Source: Alkalibacterium putridalgicola (lineage in GTDB: Bacteria > Bacillota > Bacilli > Lactobacillales > Carnobacteriaceae_A). Taken from it: 64,000 nucleotides of DNA. Below the pieces are notes generated by a model. It was not told the origin of the DNA. It made no database searches and was given only the letters and a program-made list of their open reading frames with translations. Shown in pieces: positions 47,045 to 55,755 of this stretch. Every line of letters starts with the position of its first letter. Position 1 is the stretch's first letter. A program made the position numbers and the translations under genes. The DNA lies in the NCBI RefSeq assembly GCF_900109825.1, contig NZ_FOBL01000007.1, positions 1 through 64,000 of the forward strand, read 5' to 3'.

Positions 47045-48001
47045 ATGAGTAAAAAGCGCAACAATCGTCCTAAAAATAAAAACAAGAAAACGGACAAGCT
47101 ACGTAAAGGTACGACCCAGATCGACAAACGCGGGGTCACCAACTACACCATAGAAGAAGAGACGACTTTACTGCCGTTTCTTTTAGAAACCATCACCAAC
47201 AAGAGCCGTAACTCAGTGAAATCCATCCTGACACGCGGGCAGGTGTCGGTCGACGGCGAAGAAGTCACACAGCACAACCATCCGCTGAAACCCGGCCAGG
47301 TCGTCGGCATTTTAAGCAACAGAGAAAATAAAAAACGGTCAGAACTTTCCGGTTTGGACATCCTGCATGAAGACCGGGATATCATCGTTATCAATAAAGA
47401 AGCAGGACTATTATCCGTGGCGGCAGACGATCCATTGGAACCGACCGCGTACAATCAGTTGAGCGACTATGTCAAAAAAGAGGATCCTGAGAACAAGATC
47501 TTCGTGGTCCACCGTCTGGACAGAGACACATCCGGCGTCATGCTGTATGCCAAATCAGAAGAGATCCAGCAGGCTCTCCAGAACGACTGGAAGAACACCG
47601 TGAAAGAGCGTATCTATACGGCGCTGGCTGAAGGCAGTGTCAAAGAAGAGCAGGGCGAGATCTCATCCTGGCTGAAAGAAAGCAAAGGCATCAAAATGTA
47701 TTCCAATCAGGAAGACAACGGCGGCAAACATGCTGTGACCCATTACCGTAAAGTGTTGGGCAATGAAAATTATTCCCTTTTAGAAGTGGAACTGGAAACC
47801 GGACGCAAACATCAGATCCGTGTGCATTTGAAAGACATCGGGCATCCGATCGCTGGAGACAAACTCTACGATGCGGAAACGAACCCGATCAAACGTCTCG
47901 GTCTGCATGCGACCACACTCGTTCTGGTCCATCCGGGCACGAACAAACTGGTCCGCTATACCTCAGAAGTTCCGGGTTCTTTCCTGAAGCGAGTCAAATA
48001 G
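47045..48001 (+). CDS. RluA-family pseudouridine synthase with basic N-terminal extension
   Basis: The 318-aa protein has a lysine/arginine/asparagine-rich extension (residues 1-28), an S4-like RNA-binding region (LPFLLETITNKSRNSVKSIL, about 38-57, then RGQVSVDG) and the catalytic core HRLDRDTSGVMLYAK near 158-172, with GRKHQIRVHL near 258. Start ATG 47045 follows AGGAGTG at 47032-47038, and the GTG at 47036 falls inside that ribosome site. It is a second paralogue of the rluD at 36049; target uridine unknown. Confidence 0.9.
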   Translation: MSKKRNNRPKNKNKKTDKLRKGTTQIDKRGVTNYTIEEETTLLPFLLETITNKSRNSVKSILTRGQVSVDGEEVTQHNHPLKPGQVVGILSNRENKKRSELSGLDILHEDRDIIVINKEAGLLSVAADDPLEPTAYNQLSDYVKKEDPENKIFVVHRLDRDTSGVMLYAKSEEIQQALQNDWKNTVKERIYTALAEGSVKEEQGEISSWLKESKGIKMYSNQEDNGGKHAVTHYRKVLGNENYSLLEVELETGRKHQIRVHLKDIGHPIAGDKLYDAETNPIKRLGLHATTLVLVHPGTNKLVRYTSEVPGSFLKRVK

Positions 48002-48197
48002 CAGAAAACAGTTTTTTCTGTCTGACCGGGAATATCTTATAGTTTGAGAGCTGTCCGTTATTTGTTAGACTATAAAAAAGCAGAACAATCAGTTTAAAAA
48101 GTAAACGATGCTTGGATATGGGACACATCTAAAGAACACCCTTGTTTATTCGCTTTCAGCTATCGAGAATCGAAACAACCAGGAAAGAGGTATTTTT

Positions 48198-48734
48198 GTG
48201 AAGGCATATATGCGGACGATCTGGGATGACCTTGTAAAAAACAAGGTCATCATCATTTTATTATCTCTTGTGTGGATCCTGCTGTTTGAAGAGTTCACCC
48301 TCTTCATTTCCCTGACCGGTCTGTTCATGGCTATAGTGGTGGTTTTATTTACCAACCGTTTCATGTTGAAAGGGGACTACCAGCATACCTATATGATCGG
48401 ACTCCTGACCTTAGCGGAGTATGGGGCCCGGCTGCTCACAGGCATCTGGCTGGCCGGCTTTGAAGTGATCCCTTATATCCTTTCCGGGAAAACGGACGTC
48501 CAGATCATTTCGTGTGAGACCAAACTGTCGGACGAACTGCTGATCAATATTTTGGCCAATTCCATCACGTTGACACCGGGAACGGTCACTGTTGAAAAAA
48601 AAGGAAACCAGCTTCGTGTCCTAGCTCTGAATCCACCGGCAGAAGATGGCGATCCGCGGGATGTGATCCCTTATAAACTGGAGAATGTGCTGTTACGTTA
48701 TGAAAACAAGCTGAAAAAGGGATCCAGACCATGA
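48198..48734 (+). CDS. mnhE: Mrp/Mnh antiporter subunit E (MbhA-like)
   Basis: MrpE is a small membrane subunit required for assembly or activity of the multi-subunit Na+(K+)/H+ antiporter. Start GTG 48198 follows AAAGAGGT; upstream ATG 48108 has no ribosome site. The 178-aa protein has two or three N-terminal TM helices and a soluble C-terminal domain with the family pattern NSITLTPGTVTV near residue 125. It opens a seven-gene operon; TTGAGA (48044-48049) and TAGACT (48066-48071) may be its promoter. Confidence 0.9.
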   Translation: MKAYMRTIWDDLVKNKVIIILLSLVWILLFEEFTLFISLTGLFMAIVVVLFTNRFMLKGDYQHTYMIGLLTLAEYGARLLTGIWLAGFEVIPYILSGKTDVQIISCETKLSDELLINILANSITLTPGTVTVEKKGNQLRVLALNPPAEDGDPRDVIPYKLENVLLRYENKLKKGSRP

Positions 48735-48758
48735 TGACGAAAGAGAGAAGGGGATAAG

Positions 48759-49019
48759 ATGGACTTCAATGAATTTGTGTTGATCACCGTAGCCGGGCTT
48801 TCTGTGTTTGGGTTAGGCCGTGTACTGATCGGGCCAACCATTTGGGACCGCATGCTTGGCTTTTCAGTTTTTTCTTCCAAGGTCATCGTGGCGACTGTGA
48901 TGATCGGTGTCCTGTATAAACGCACGTTCTTACTCGATGTCGCCCTCATTTACGGGGTTCTCGGGTTCCTCAGTACGATCATGATCTCCCGTTTTGTCGA
49001 GAAGAGAGGCGATATATGA
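48759..49019 (+). CDS. mnhF: Mrp/Mnh antiporter subunit F (MbhB-like)
   Basis: An 86-aa protein with three TM helices and the MrpF signature RVLIGPTIWDRMLGF near residues 21-35; MrpF is an essential small subunit of the antiporter complex. It overlaps mnhG by 4 bases. Confidence 0.93.
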   Translation: MDFNEFVLITVAGLSVFGLGRVLIGPTIWDRMLGFSVFSSKVIVATVMIGVLYKRTFLLDVALIYGVLGFLSTIMISRFVEKRGDI

Positions 49020-49324
49020 TGGATCAGTGGATAGACTTGGCTGCTAACCTCATCATTATCGTCGGACTTGTCTTCATGGCCCTGGGCGTCCTTGGGATCT
49101 ACCGGTTCTCGGATTACTTTTCGCGGATCCTGGTCACTTCCAAAGTCGATACAGTCGGTTTCATCACAATTATGACCGGTCTGATCATCAAGCATGGTTT
49201 TGAATTTTTCAGCGGGAAGATCCTGCTTATACTGACACTTTATATGGTCACTAACCCGATCGCCACTCATGCGATCACCCGCTCGGCTCATATCAGCGGA
49301 TACCGGATCAAGAAGGAGAGATAA
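49016..49324 (+). CDS. mnhG: Mrp/Mnh antiporter subunit G (MbhC-like)
   Basis: A 102-aa three-helix MrpG subunit with the typical LGVLGIYRFSDYFSR segment near residues 23-37 and the TNPIATHAITRSAH C-terminal motif. Coupled to mnhF by overlap; the next gene starts 5 bp after its stop. Confidence 0.93.
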   Translation: MMDQWIDLAANLIIIVGLVFMALGVLGIYRFSDYFSRILVTSKVDTVGFITIMTGLIIKHGFEFFSGKILLILTLYMVTNPIATHAITRSAHISGYRIKKER

Positions 49325-49329
49325 GGGAT

Positions 49330-49893
49330 ATGTTTCAAACCTTTCTGCTTATTGCTTTGCTTGTCTTTGCCAGTTTTGCTGTCTTTTCAGACAACATAAA
49401 GCGGTCAGTCATCTATTTAGGTGTTTTTTCACTCGTCACGGCAGTCACCTACCTGCATTATAATGCCCCGGACGTTGCCCTAGCGGAAGCGGCCATCGGT
49501 GTGGGGCTGTCGACCGTCATGTATTTAGTGGCGACGAAAAAGCTGTCTATTTATGACATCTGTTACGTGAACGAGGACGTCGAAACGTTCAACGACCAGA
49601 GTATCGGTGAGATCATGGATACAGTCGTCCGTCCACTTGAACGATTTCTGGAGCGGACAGAAGATTTTGAACCGCAGCTGGCCTATACGAATCATCCGAT
49701 CGAACAAATCATGCAAGAAGACGATCATGATATTTACATCCACCGAAAAGGCGATCTGACTTATTTATACGGAAATAAAAGTGACCAGGTCTTTCAGGAT
49801 ATCGTGGCAAATATGCACGAGGTAATCAGAGATAACCAGGATATCAGGGTCATTTACATAGATGAGGTGACTGACAGTGAAAGAGACGAATAA
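49330..49893 (+). CDS. DUF4040/MbhD-like antiporter subunit with soluble C-terminal tail
   Basis: Residues 1-75 form three TM helices with the MbhD/DUF4040 pattern YHYNAPDVALAEAAIGVG-like (here LHYNAPDVALAEAAIGVG), normally the C-terminal part of MrpA. The remaining 110 residues are hydrophilic and unlike anything I recognise: PLERFLERTEDFEPQL, EDDHDIYIHRKGDLTYLYG and VIRDNQDIRVIYIDEV. That tail may be a cytosolic regulatory domain. It overlaps the mnhB gene by 17 bases. Confidence 0.85.
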   Translation: MFQTFLLIALLVFASFAVFSDNIKRSVIYLGVFSLVTAVTYLHYNAPDVALAEAAIGVGLSTVMYLVATKKLSIYDICYVNEDVETFNDQSIGEIMDTVVRPLERFLERTEDFEPQLAYTNHPIEQIMQEDDHDIYIHRKGDLTYLYGNKSDQVFQDIVANMHEVIRDNQDIRVIYIDEVTDSERDE

Positions 49894-50575
49894 AGCGGTC
49901 AAAGTCATTCGGGTAGTCTTTGCCGCAGCAAGTGCCTGTCTTGTTCTGTTCCTTTTTCTCAATCATTCTGAAAAACTGGACATGCCACTCAGGGAGTACA
50001 TTACAGCCAACTTTTTTGAAGAAACAGGCGCTCAGAATGCCGTGTCTGCCATCTACCTGAACTATCGGGTATTTGATACACTGCTGGAAACGCTGATGCT
50101 GCTGGTTTCCGTTATGGAAGTGATCAACGTCTCCTGGGCAGGCAAACAAGCCAGACAGCGCACGTTTGAAACTAAACCGTTCGATCCTAAAGACCATTCT
50201 GAAATCGTGCTTCGCATGGTGGGGGTCATTTACCCGTTCGTGCTGCTGATCGGATTGTATATTATTTTCAACGGTCATGTCTCTCCCGGCGGCGGGTTCC
50301 AAGGCGGGGCCATTCTGGCGACAGCATTGATTTCACGTTATCTCGTTTATCCAAACTTTGATCTGGATCTGGACAGGCTGGAAAAATTTGAAAAACTGCT
50401 TTTCCTGGCCATCGCGGCAACGCCGATCCTTTATATCTTCATGCAGATCCAACCTGTCGATACGCTTTTTTCACATAAGGTCTACATGGTCTTCATGAAT
50501 AGCCTGATCGGTCTGAAGGTCTTTGCCGGTTTGAGTGTCATTTTTTATCGCTTTGTCTTTTATGAAGGCCGGTAA
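49877..50575 (+). CDS. mnhB: MbhE-MnhB fusion antiporter subunit
   Basis: The 232-aa protein begins with about 90 residues resembling MbhE, the last segment of MrpA (AIYLNYRVFDTLLETLMLLVS), and continues with MrpB (from about residue 108: LRMVGVIYPFVLLIGLYI, then GHVSPGGGFQGGAI). The GGGFQGG motif is the MrpB hallmark. GTG start at 49877 follows GAGGTG. Together with the previous gene it supplies the C-terminal MrpA module without the NuoL-like N-terminal part. Confidence 0.88.
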   Translation: MKETNKAVKVIRVVFAAASACLVLFLFLNHSEKLDMPLREYITANFFEETGAQNAVSAIYLNYRVFDTLLETLMLLVSVMEVINVSWAGKQARQRTFETKPFDPKDHSEIVLRMVGVIYPFVLLIGLYIIFNGHVSPGGGFQGGAILATALISRYLVYPNFDLDLDRLEKFEKLLFLAIAATPILYIFMQIQPVDTLFSHKVYMVFMNSLIGLKVFAGLSVIFYRFVFYEGR

Positions 50576-50659
50576 GCAAACCTGATCGAAAGGCAGCCGC
50601 CCGACAAGTCAACTGATCGAACCGACCGCACCATACTTCAGGAAAAGAAGGTGAAACCA

Positions 50660-51016
50660 GTGAATTTTATTTTTGGAGAAGTTGCCGGGATACTGATATT
50701 TTTTATTGGTCTCTGCGGCTTAATGATCAAAAAATCGATCGTCAAGACGATCATGGCTCTGACAGTCATGGAATCCGGCATTATTTTATTCTACATTACT
50801 ATCAATTATACACCTGACACCATCCCTCCGATCGGACAGGCCCAGGAAGCGGCTTTTGCTGATCCTGTCCCGGCGGCGTTGATGATCACGGCGATCGTGA
50901 TCGGTATTGGCATCACAGCGATCGGGTTGACCATGTTTATGCATTATAAACAGGAACATGGCATCACCCATTGGACGAGAGACAGAAATCAGCAGGGAAG
51001 TGAACGCAAGTGTTAG
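50660..51016 (+). CDS. mnhC: Mrp/Mnh antiporter subunit C (NuoK-like)
   Basis: MrpC is homologous to NuoK of complex I, with three TM helices. Start GTG 50660 is preferred because GAAGGTG at 50647-50653 lies just upstream; GTG 50651 is the alternative. The 118-aa protein shows LCGLMIKKSIVKTIMALTVMESG with the conserved NuoK-type Glu (here in MES) and DPVPAALMITAIVIG. The 84 bp gap after mnhB is the largest in the operon. It overlaps mnhD by 7 bases. Confidence 0.92.
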   Translation: MNFIFGEVAGILIFFIGLCGLMIKKSIVKTIMALTVMESGIILFYITINYTPDTIPPIGQAQEAAFADPVPAALMITAIVIGIGITAIGLTMFMHYKQEHGITHWTRDRNQQGSERKC

Positions 51017-52605
51017 GGATCTTTGTGTTAGCACCGATACTCATTGGAACGATCGCGTATATCATCCGGGACACATGGGCAAAACCCTTGCTGTTCCTTT
51101 TTCAGTTCTCCTATGTGGCCTTTGCTTTCAGCCAGTTCCTGTCTGTCAAAGCCAACGGACCGATCATCTGGAATACCGGGGGATACACGGACGGTCTTGC
51201 TTTAAGTTTATTCGCCGATTCTCTTTCGATTTTTATGGTTCTGATGACGTCGTTCATCTACCTGGCGTTTCTGATTTTTGCCGTCAACGCTGACTACTTT
51301 CATTCAAAGTTCTATTTCATGTTCCTGGTCCTGGAAGGTCTGATCATGGGGCTGTTTCTGTCGAGCGACTTGTTCAACATCTTTGTCTTTTCAGAAGTGT
51401 CGACGGTCGTGGTATCGATCCTGATCATGCTCAACAAAGAGAAGCAGGCCATTTATGACGGCATGATCTACTTTTTCGTTAACGTCATCGGGTCATCTTT
51501 TCTGCTGTTCGGGGCAGGCATGATCTACCGCACATTCGGCCTGCTCGATATCCGGGCTGTGAGTGCCGCCATGCCGATGCTTGAAGAGCCCCAAGCCATG
51601 ATCCTGCCTTATGCGATGATGATCGTCACTGTGTCGAACAAAACAGCCGTCATGCCGCTCTTCAGCTGGCTTCCCAAAGCACACGGGACACCGAGTGCAC
51701 CCCCGGTCATTTCCGCGGTGTTAAGCGGGTTGTATATCAAGAGCGGGGTATACCTGTTTATCCGGTTCAATCAAATGTTCGCACCGGTCATCGATATGCA
51801 GTCATTCTTTTTCTGGGTCGGCTTTTTCACGTCGGTTATGGGTGTCATCATGGCCTTGGGACAGCGGGATATCAAACTTTTCCTGGCTTATTCCACAGTG
51901 TCTCAGGTCGGACTCATCGTGGTCGGATTAAGTATGGGGTCAAATGTGGCATATTGGGGGGCGGTCTATCATATCTTCAATCATGCGCTCTTTAAATCCA
52001 CTCTTTTCCTGACTTCCGGTCTGATCGAAAAAGAGTATAAAACAAGAAATATCCATGAGATCAGAGGCCTCTTCAGGCGCATGCCCTGGGTGGGCGCTGC
52101 CACTGCTTTTGCTGTACTCGGCATTACCGGCGCTCCTTTTTTCAATGGCAGTATTTCAAAATACATGATCGCGAACGGGACAAAAGATGCGGGGATCACT
52201 CTCTTACTCAACATCATCAATTTAGGAACGATCCTGTCTTACGTCAAGTATTCGGCCATGCTGTTTGGAAAAAGCAGGGAAGAGCAGCCGGGCAAACCGG
52301 AGCGCATCGCTGCTGCCACTGCTTTCGTATTGGGAGTCATCTCACTGTTTACCGGCTTATTCGGCGAATTTTTGACCGAATTCTTCTTCGGCATCGAACT
52401 GCAGGTCGATACGGCGGAGTATATCAAGAAAAGCCTAGTCTATGTATTCATGCTCGTTGCCGGTGTGGCGTTTTATAAAGGCCTGCTCAAACGGGACCGG
52501 ATCCTTGAGCGCATCGGGACGACTGAACTGACCTTTAACGGCATCATTACAGTGATGACTGGCTACTTCATCACTATCCTGGTCTTTTTGTCCAGTGTCC
52601 TATAG
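51010..52605 (+). CDS. mnhD: Mrp/Mnh antiporter subunit D (NuoN/M-like)
   Basis: The large ion-translocating subunit. GTG 51010 starts inside mnhC. The 531-aa protein has about 14 TM helices. Functional residues seen: the TM5 Glu in LFNIFVFSEVSTVV, the TM7-8 lysines in LPKAHGTPSAPP and GLYIKSGVYLF, and HIFNHALFKSTLFL. It is the only NuoL/M/N-type subunit in the operon; a MrpA N-terminal subunit is absent. The transcript ends at a palindromic terminator. Confidence 0.94.
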   Translation: MLGIFVLAPILIGTIAYIIRDTWAKPLLFLFQFSYVAFAFSQFLSVKANGPIIWNTGGYTDGLALSLFADSLSIFMVLMTSFIYLAFLIFAVNADYFHSKFYFMFLVLEGLIMGLFLSSDLFNIFVFSEVSTVVVSILIMLNKEKQAIYDGMIYFFVNVIGSSFLLFGAGMIYRTFGLLDIRAVSAAMPMLEEPQAMILPYAMMIVTVSNKTAVMPLFSWLPKAHGTPSAPPVISAVLSGLYIKSGVYLFIRFNQMFAPVIDMQSFFFWVGFFTSVMGVIMALGQRDIKLFLAYSTVSQVGLIVVGLSMGSNVAYWGAVYHIFNHALFKSTLFLTSGLIEKEYKTRNIHEIRGLFRRMPWVGAATAFAVLGITGAPFFNGSISKYMIANGTKDAGITLLLNIINLGTILSYVKYSAMLFGKSREEQPGKPERIAAATAFVLGVISLFTGLFGEFLTEFFFGIELQVDTAEYIKKSLVYVFMLVAGVAFYKGLLKRDRILERIGTTELTFNGIITVMTGYFITILVFLSSVL

Positions 52606-52620
52606 GCACCAAAATGAGGA

Positions 52621-52649
52621 AAGAGAGCGATCGCTCTCTTTTTTTTTTA
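52621..52649 (+). terminator. Terminator of the Mrp operon
   Basis: AAAGAGAGCG and CGCTCTCTTT flank AT, a perfect palindrome at 52621-52642, continuing into a run of T to 52648. Confidence 0.92.
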
Positions 52650-52751
52650 CTAAAGATGAAAAATATAAAGCCTGATCCTTTTATTTTTGCACCAAGTCAA
52701 GCTACAATTAACTTATCATCACTTCGAGACAAACTAAGGGGGGAACGGAAC

Positions 52752-53345
52752 ATGACAGAACCTTTCTTGAATAAAGAACTTACTACACTCAATGCACCAA
52801 AAAAGATGGAACAGACCGACGAAAGCCTAGTGATCCATACCGAACCGGGGACGGATCTCTGGCAGCGGACGTATTACGGCTTTCAGAACGACAATGCGCC
52901 GATGGTTCAGACCCAGACAGATGAACCGTCCTTTTCATTCGTCACAAAAGTCGAGAATGAAAGCAGTCACCGTTTTGACCAGGCAGGGATCGTGGTATAT
53001 CTGGATTCAGATAACTGGATCAAGGCGTCGTCAGAATACGAGAACGAAGACTACCAGCGTCTGGGAAGCGTCGTGACGAACGGCGGATACTCAGACTGGG
53101 CCAGTCAGGATATCGACGCGGCGATCACGACTGTCTGGTATCGGCTCAGCCGCAGAGGACCGGACTTCCGTGTGGAGTATAGCCTGGACGGCACAAATTT
53201 CAAGCAGATCCGTATCTGCCATATGGATAAAGGCGACGCACCAGTTTCCTTTGGTGTGTATGCCTGCAGTCCAGAAAATGGCTCCTTTAAAGCGACCTTC
53301 AGCGAGATGACGATCGGACCCGGCGTATGGGAAGCGCATGAATAG
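52752..53345 (+). CDS. DUF1349 domain protein
   Basis: The 197-aa protein matches the DUF1349 family, a concanavalin-like beta sandwich similar to Bacillus YxiM/YqaB-type relatives, of unknown biochemical role. Landmarks are FDQAGIVVYLDSDNWIKAS near residue 75, WYRLSRRGPDFRVEYSLDG near 130 and FGVYACSPENGSFKATF near 170. No signal peptide, so it is cytoplasmic. Start ATG 52752 follows AGGGGGGAACGG. Single gene between the Mrp operon and array F. Confidence 0.78.
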   Translation: MTEPFLNKELTTLNAPKKMEQTDESLVIHTEPGTDLWQRTYYGFQNDNAPMVQTQTDEPSFSFVTKVENESSHRFDQAGIVVYLDSDNWIKASSEYENEDYQRLGSVVTNGGYSDWASQDIDAAITTVWYRLSRRGPDFRVEYSLDGTNFKQIRICHMDKGDAPVSFGVYACSPENGSFKATFSEMTIGPGVWEAHE

Positions 53346-53459
53346 GAGAGAGTCTATACAAAAGCTGCAGAGGTTAGTGTAGACCAGCAAAAGGGATAAT
53401 TTATTTTAAGCTTTTACAGTTTTTTGACTGGGTTCAGTAAGTACGATCAGTCTTTTGTA

Positions 53460-53760
53460 ACGTAACTGTCGAAGTCGGTCAAGTTCGGTAACTAGCCGGC
53501 GTAATCCTTGATCTACTTACCGAAGTAAGCGCCGGTTCGACACTTTGAAAAGTAATCGGTCGTTCTACTTGCCGAAGAAGGCTCCATTCGGTAAGTAGGA
53601 TGATTTGATGCATAGCTATCGACCGAATAGGCCGTACTTTCGACACTTACAGCTAAGCCTAGCTAACCTACTTGTCGAAGTTCACCCGGTTCGGCATTTA
53701 GCCGAGAGTCTCCTTTAGCTAACTGTCGAACCAGGGAGTATTAAGACCCGCCGGACTGAA
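53460..53760. repeat. Array F: six 51-52 bp periodic dyad units
   Basis: The CGAA of the left arm lies at 53470, 53521, 53573, 53624, 53676 and 53727 (spacings 51, 52, 51, 52, 51). The best unit, 53565-53598, is a 12-10-12 dyad: CTACTTGCCGAA facing TTCGGTAAGTAG, one mismatch, exactly 34 bp. Spacers are 17-18 bp. It fills the gap between the convergent DUF1349 and ndk genes; 53346-53459 holds nothing else recognisable apart from a weak GTCTATAC/GTGTAGAC pair. Confidence 0.9.
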
Positions 53761-53890
53761 TAACCTCTAACTCTTGCAGCTCGCTTGCCTTGAAAGTGAA
53801 TCAGATCGGTAAACGATTTATATTTCTGCAATTTAAACAAAGCAGACAACGGGGCTTATATTTATCGCAGAAATTATTTGATAAAAAAAA

Positions 53891-53910
53891 GAGCTGGAAG
53901 CTTCCAGCTC
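53891..53910 (-). terminator. Terminator of ndk
   Basis: GAGCTGGAAG and CTTCCAGCTC form a perfect palindrome; the A-run just before it on plus is the T-run for the minus-strand gene. Confidence 0.92.
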
Positions 53911-53927
53911 GACCTTATTTCACTTCA

Positions 53928-54344
53928 TTACTTCTCGTACAGTTCACCAAACCACAGCATCATTTCCCGCTCGGCACTTTCGACTGAATCCGACGCATGA
54001 ATCGTGTTTTCCGTCTTGTCTTTTCCGTAAAGGGTACGGATGGTATTGGGGCGGGCGACCTTCGGATCGGTGTCACCGACCAGCTCACGTACGCGGTGGA
54101 CCGCTTCTTCACCATCGATCACACAGACGACCAGGGGGCCACGTGTGATATAGTCCAGCAGTTTATTGAAAAATGGCTTATCAGCCAGTTCAGCATAGTG
54201 CTTGCGTGCCAGTTCCATATCGGCCTGCATCATCTTAAGGCGGCTGATGCGTAGATCATTACGTTCAAATTCTTTCAACAGATGGCCCGTCAGATTTCGT
54301 TCGACCCCATCCGGTTTGATAATGACCAGTGTGCGTTCTTCCAT
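53928..54344 (-). CDS. ndk: Nucleoside diphosphate kinase
   Basis: Ndk equilibrates NTP and dNTP pools through a phosphohistidine. The 138-aa protein begins ERTLVIIKPDGVERNL and carries the active histidine in ENTIHASDSVESAE (about residue 117). The family arginines are in ARPNTIRTLYG. Many Lactobacillales lack ndk, so its presence is mildly informative. Transcribed alone. Confidence 0.96.
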   Translation of the reverse strand: MEERTLVIIKPDGVERNLTGHLLKEFERNDLRISRLKMMQADMELARKHYAELADKPFFNKLLDYITRGPLVVCVIDGEEAVHRVRELVGDTDPKVARPNTIRTLYGKDKTENTIHASDSVESAEREMMLWFGELYEK

Positions 54345-54494
54345 TCAAACATCCTCCTCTAAATTATTTCTAATTTCAGCTTATCACATTAATACGAAAC
54401 TTTGAAAAAAAGACTCTCGAAACTGTAAGCCATTTCAAGTAGAATAAATATAGATAAGTGTTACATAAAATATTTTTATAGAAAGGATGACAAG

Positions 54495-54917
54495 ATGACA
54501 CACCATCTAAGATACTTAGCGCTAACTGGAGCACTACTCACTTTAGCGGGATGCGGCACGGATGAAGACGTTTCAAAAATCCAGACCGAGCCTATCTCAC
54601 TGCTGCGTATAAAAGACGGAAGCGACGAGACCGAAGCACCACGACATATCCAGATCAGACCTGAACAGAAGGAGGTCAGTATCTTCGACGGCTTTGATGA
54701 CACTGATGAGGACGTTGATGGTTTTGAAGACTTTGAGAATGATGAAGGGTATGAGAACCATGAGCTTGTCACCTATGACGTCTCAGACAAAACGATCGAC
54801 ATCAGTTATGACGACAGAAGTATTTCTTTGACTGACATCGACAACCGTCAGTATGAAGACGAAGAAGGCAATATCTATCAGATGGAGTTTTACACCGAAA
54901 ATTACGAAGACGACTAA
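54495..54917 (+). CDS. Small acidic lipoprotein of unknown function
   Basis: The 140-aa product has a lipoprotein signal with lipobox LAGC (C20) and a very acidic middle (residues 60-90, D/E/F/N rich), ending in a more structured segment TIDISYDDRSISLTDIDN near 105. I do not recognise the family. AAAGGATG precedes ATG 54495. Flanked by ndk (divergent) and an SDR gene. Confidence 0.7.
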   Translation: MTHHLRYLALTGALLTLAGCGTDEDVSKIQTEPISLLRIKDGSDETEAPRHIQIRPEQKEVSIFDGFDDTDEDVDGFEDFENDEGYENHELVTYDVSDKTIDISYDDRSISLTDIDNRQYEDEEGNIYQMEFYTENYEDD

Positions 54918-55005
54918 CATTTCAATTTTATTCAAAGTAATTTATGCATGAAGAAAATAGGCCTAACTTTCAGATCAACTAAACTTAATAAGGGAGGAAA
55001 TATTA

Positions 55006-55716
55006 ATGATAGACATCAAAAACAAATGGACACTTGTAACGGGAGCGAGTCGGGGGATCGGACGGGAGATCGCTTTAGCCATGGCAAAAAGGGGCGCCAA
55101 CGTCATCGTCCACAGCCGCGAACTCGCACACACGGAATCGCTCGTGGAAGAGATCAGACAGCTTGGCGTGAATGTCTTTCCTGTAGCAGCGGAACTGTCG
55201 AATGAAGAAGCGGCCAGAGACATGGCCGACACGGTTTTAGAAAAAGCACCGGTTTCTATCCTCTTCAATAATGCGGGCGTCCAGCCAATGAGTCAGGACC
55301 CGTACTGGAAAGTGGACGCGAATGACTACTTATGGACCTATAAAATAAACGTGATCGCTCCGATGCTACTCATTGAAAAATTCCTTCCGGGCATGGTGGA
55401 ACAGAACTTCGGACGGATCATCAACACCACTAGCGGCATCAAGAATCAGCCCGCTCAAGGCGCTTATGCAGCGTCAAAAGGGGCGCTGGACAAGCTGACC
55501 AGAGACTACGCCGGCGAACTGAAAGGCAAAAACGTGACGATCAATGCCGTCGACCCCGGCTGGATCAAAACAGATATGGGCGGATCACAGGCATCTCACT
55601 CGGTGGAAACCGTCATCCCTGGCATGATCCTTGGCGCCTTTGTTAAAGAAGACGTCAGCTGCCAGTGGCTTCAGGCCCAGGGCTTTAGAGGACAAAGCCT
55701 GGAAGAAGCCTTATAA
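55006..55716 (+). CDS. Short-chain dehydrogenase/reductase
   Basis: A cytosolic NAD(P)-dependent oxidoreductase of the FabG-like SDR class. The 236-aa protein has the cofactor motif TGASRGIGRE near residues 13-22, NNAGVQ near 87, catalytic Ser in NTTSGIKN and YAASKGALDKL (Tyr and Lys, near 150). VDPGWIKTDMGG is the usual C-terminal segment. AGGGAGGAAA precedes the start. No fatty-acid synthesis genes adjoin, so substrate is unknown. Confidence 0.92.
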   Translation: MIDIKNKWTLVTGASRGIGREIALAMAKRGANVIVHSRELAHTESLVEEIRQLGVNVFPVAAELSNEEAARDMADTVLEKAPVSILFNNAGVQPMSQDPYWKVDANDYLWTYKINVIAPMLLIEKFLPGMVEQNFGRIINTTSGIKNQPAQGAYAASKGALDKLTRDYAGELKGKNVTINAVDPGWIKTDMGGSQASHSVETVIPGMILGAFVKEDVSCQWLQAQGFRGQSLEEAL

Positions 55717-55755
55717 AAAGCTTGAAAAAGACCTGAACTAAAAAGGAGACCAGTC

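Noticed and set aside
48002-48197. Lost mrpA upstream of mnhE
   Set aside because: The gap is only 196 bp with terminator- and promoter-like sequence and no coding remnant of a NuoL-type subunit.
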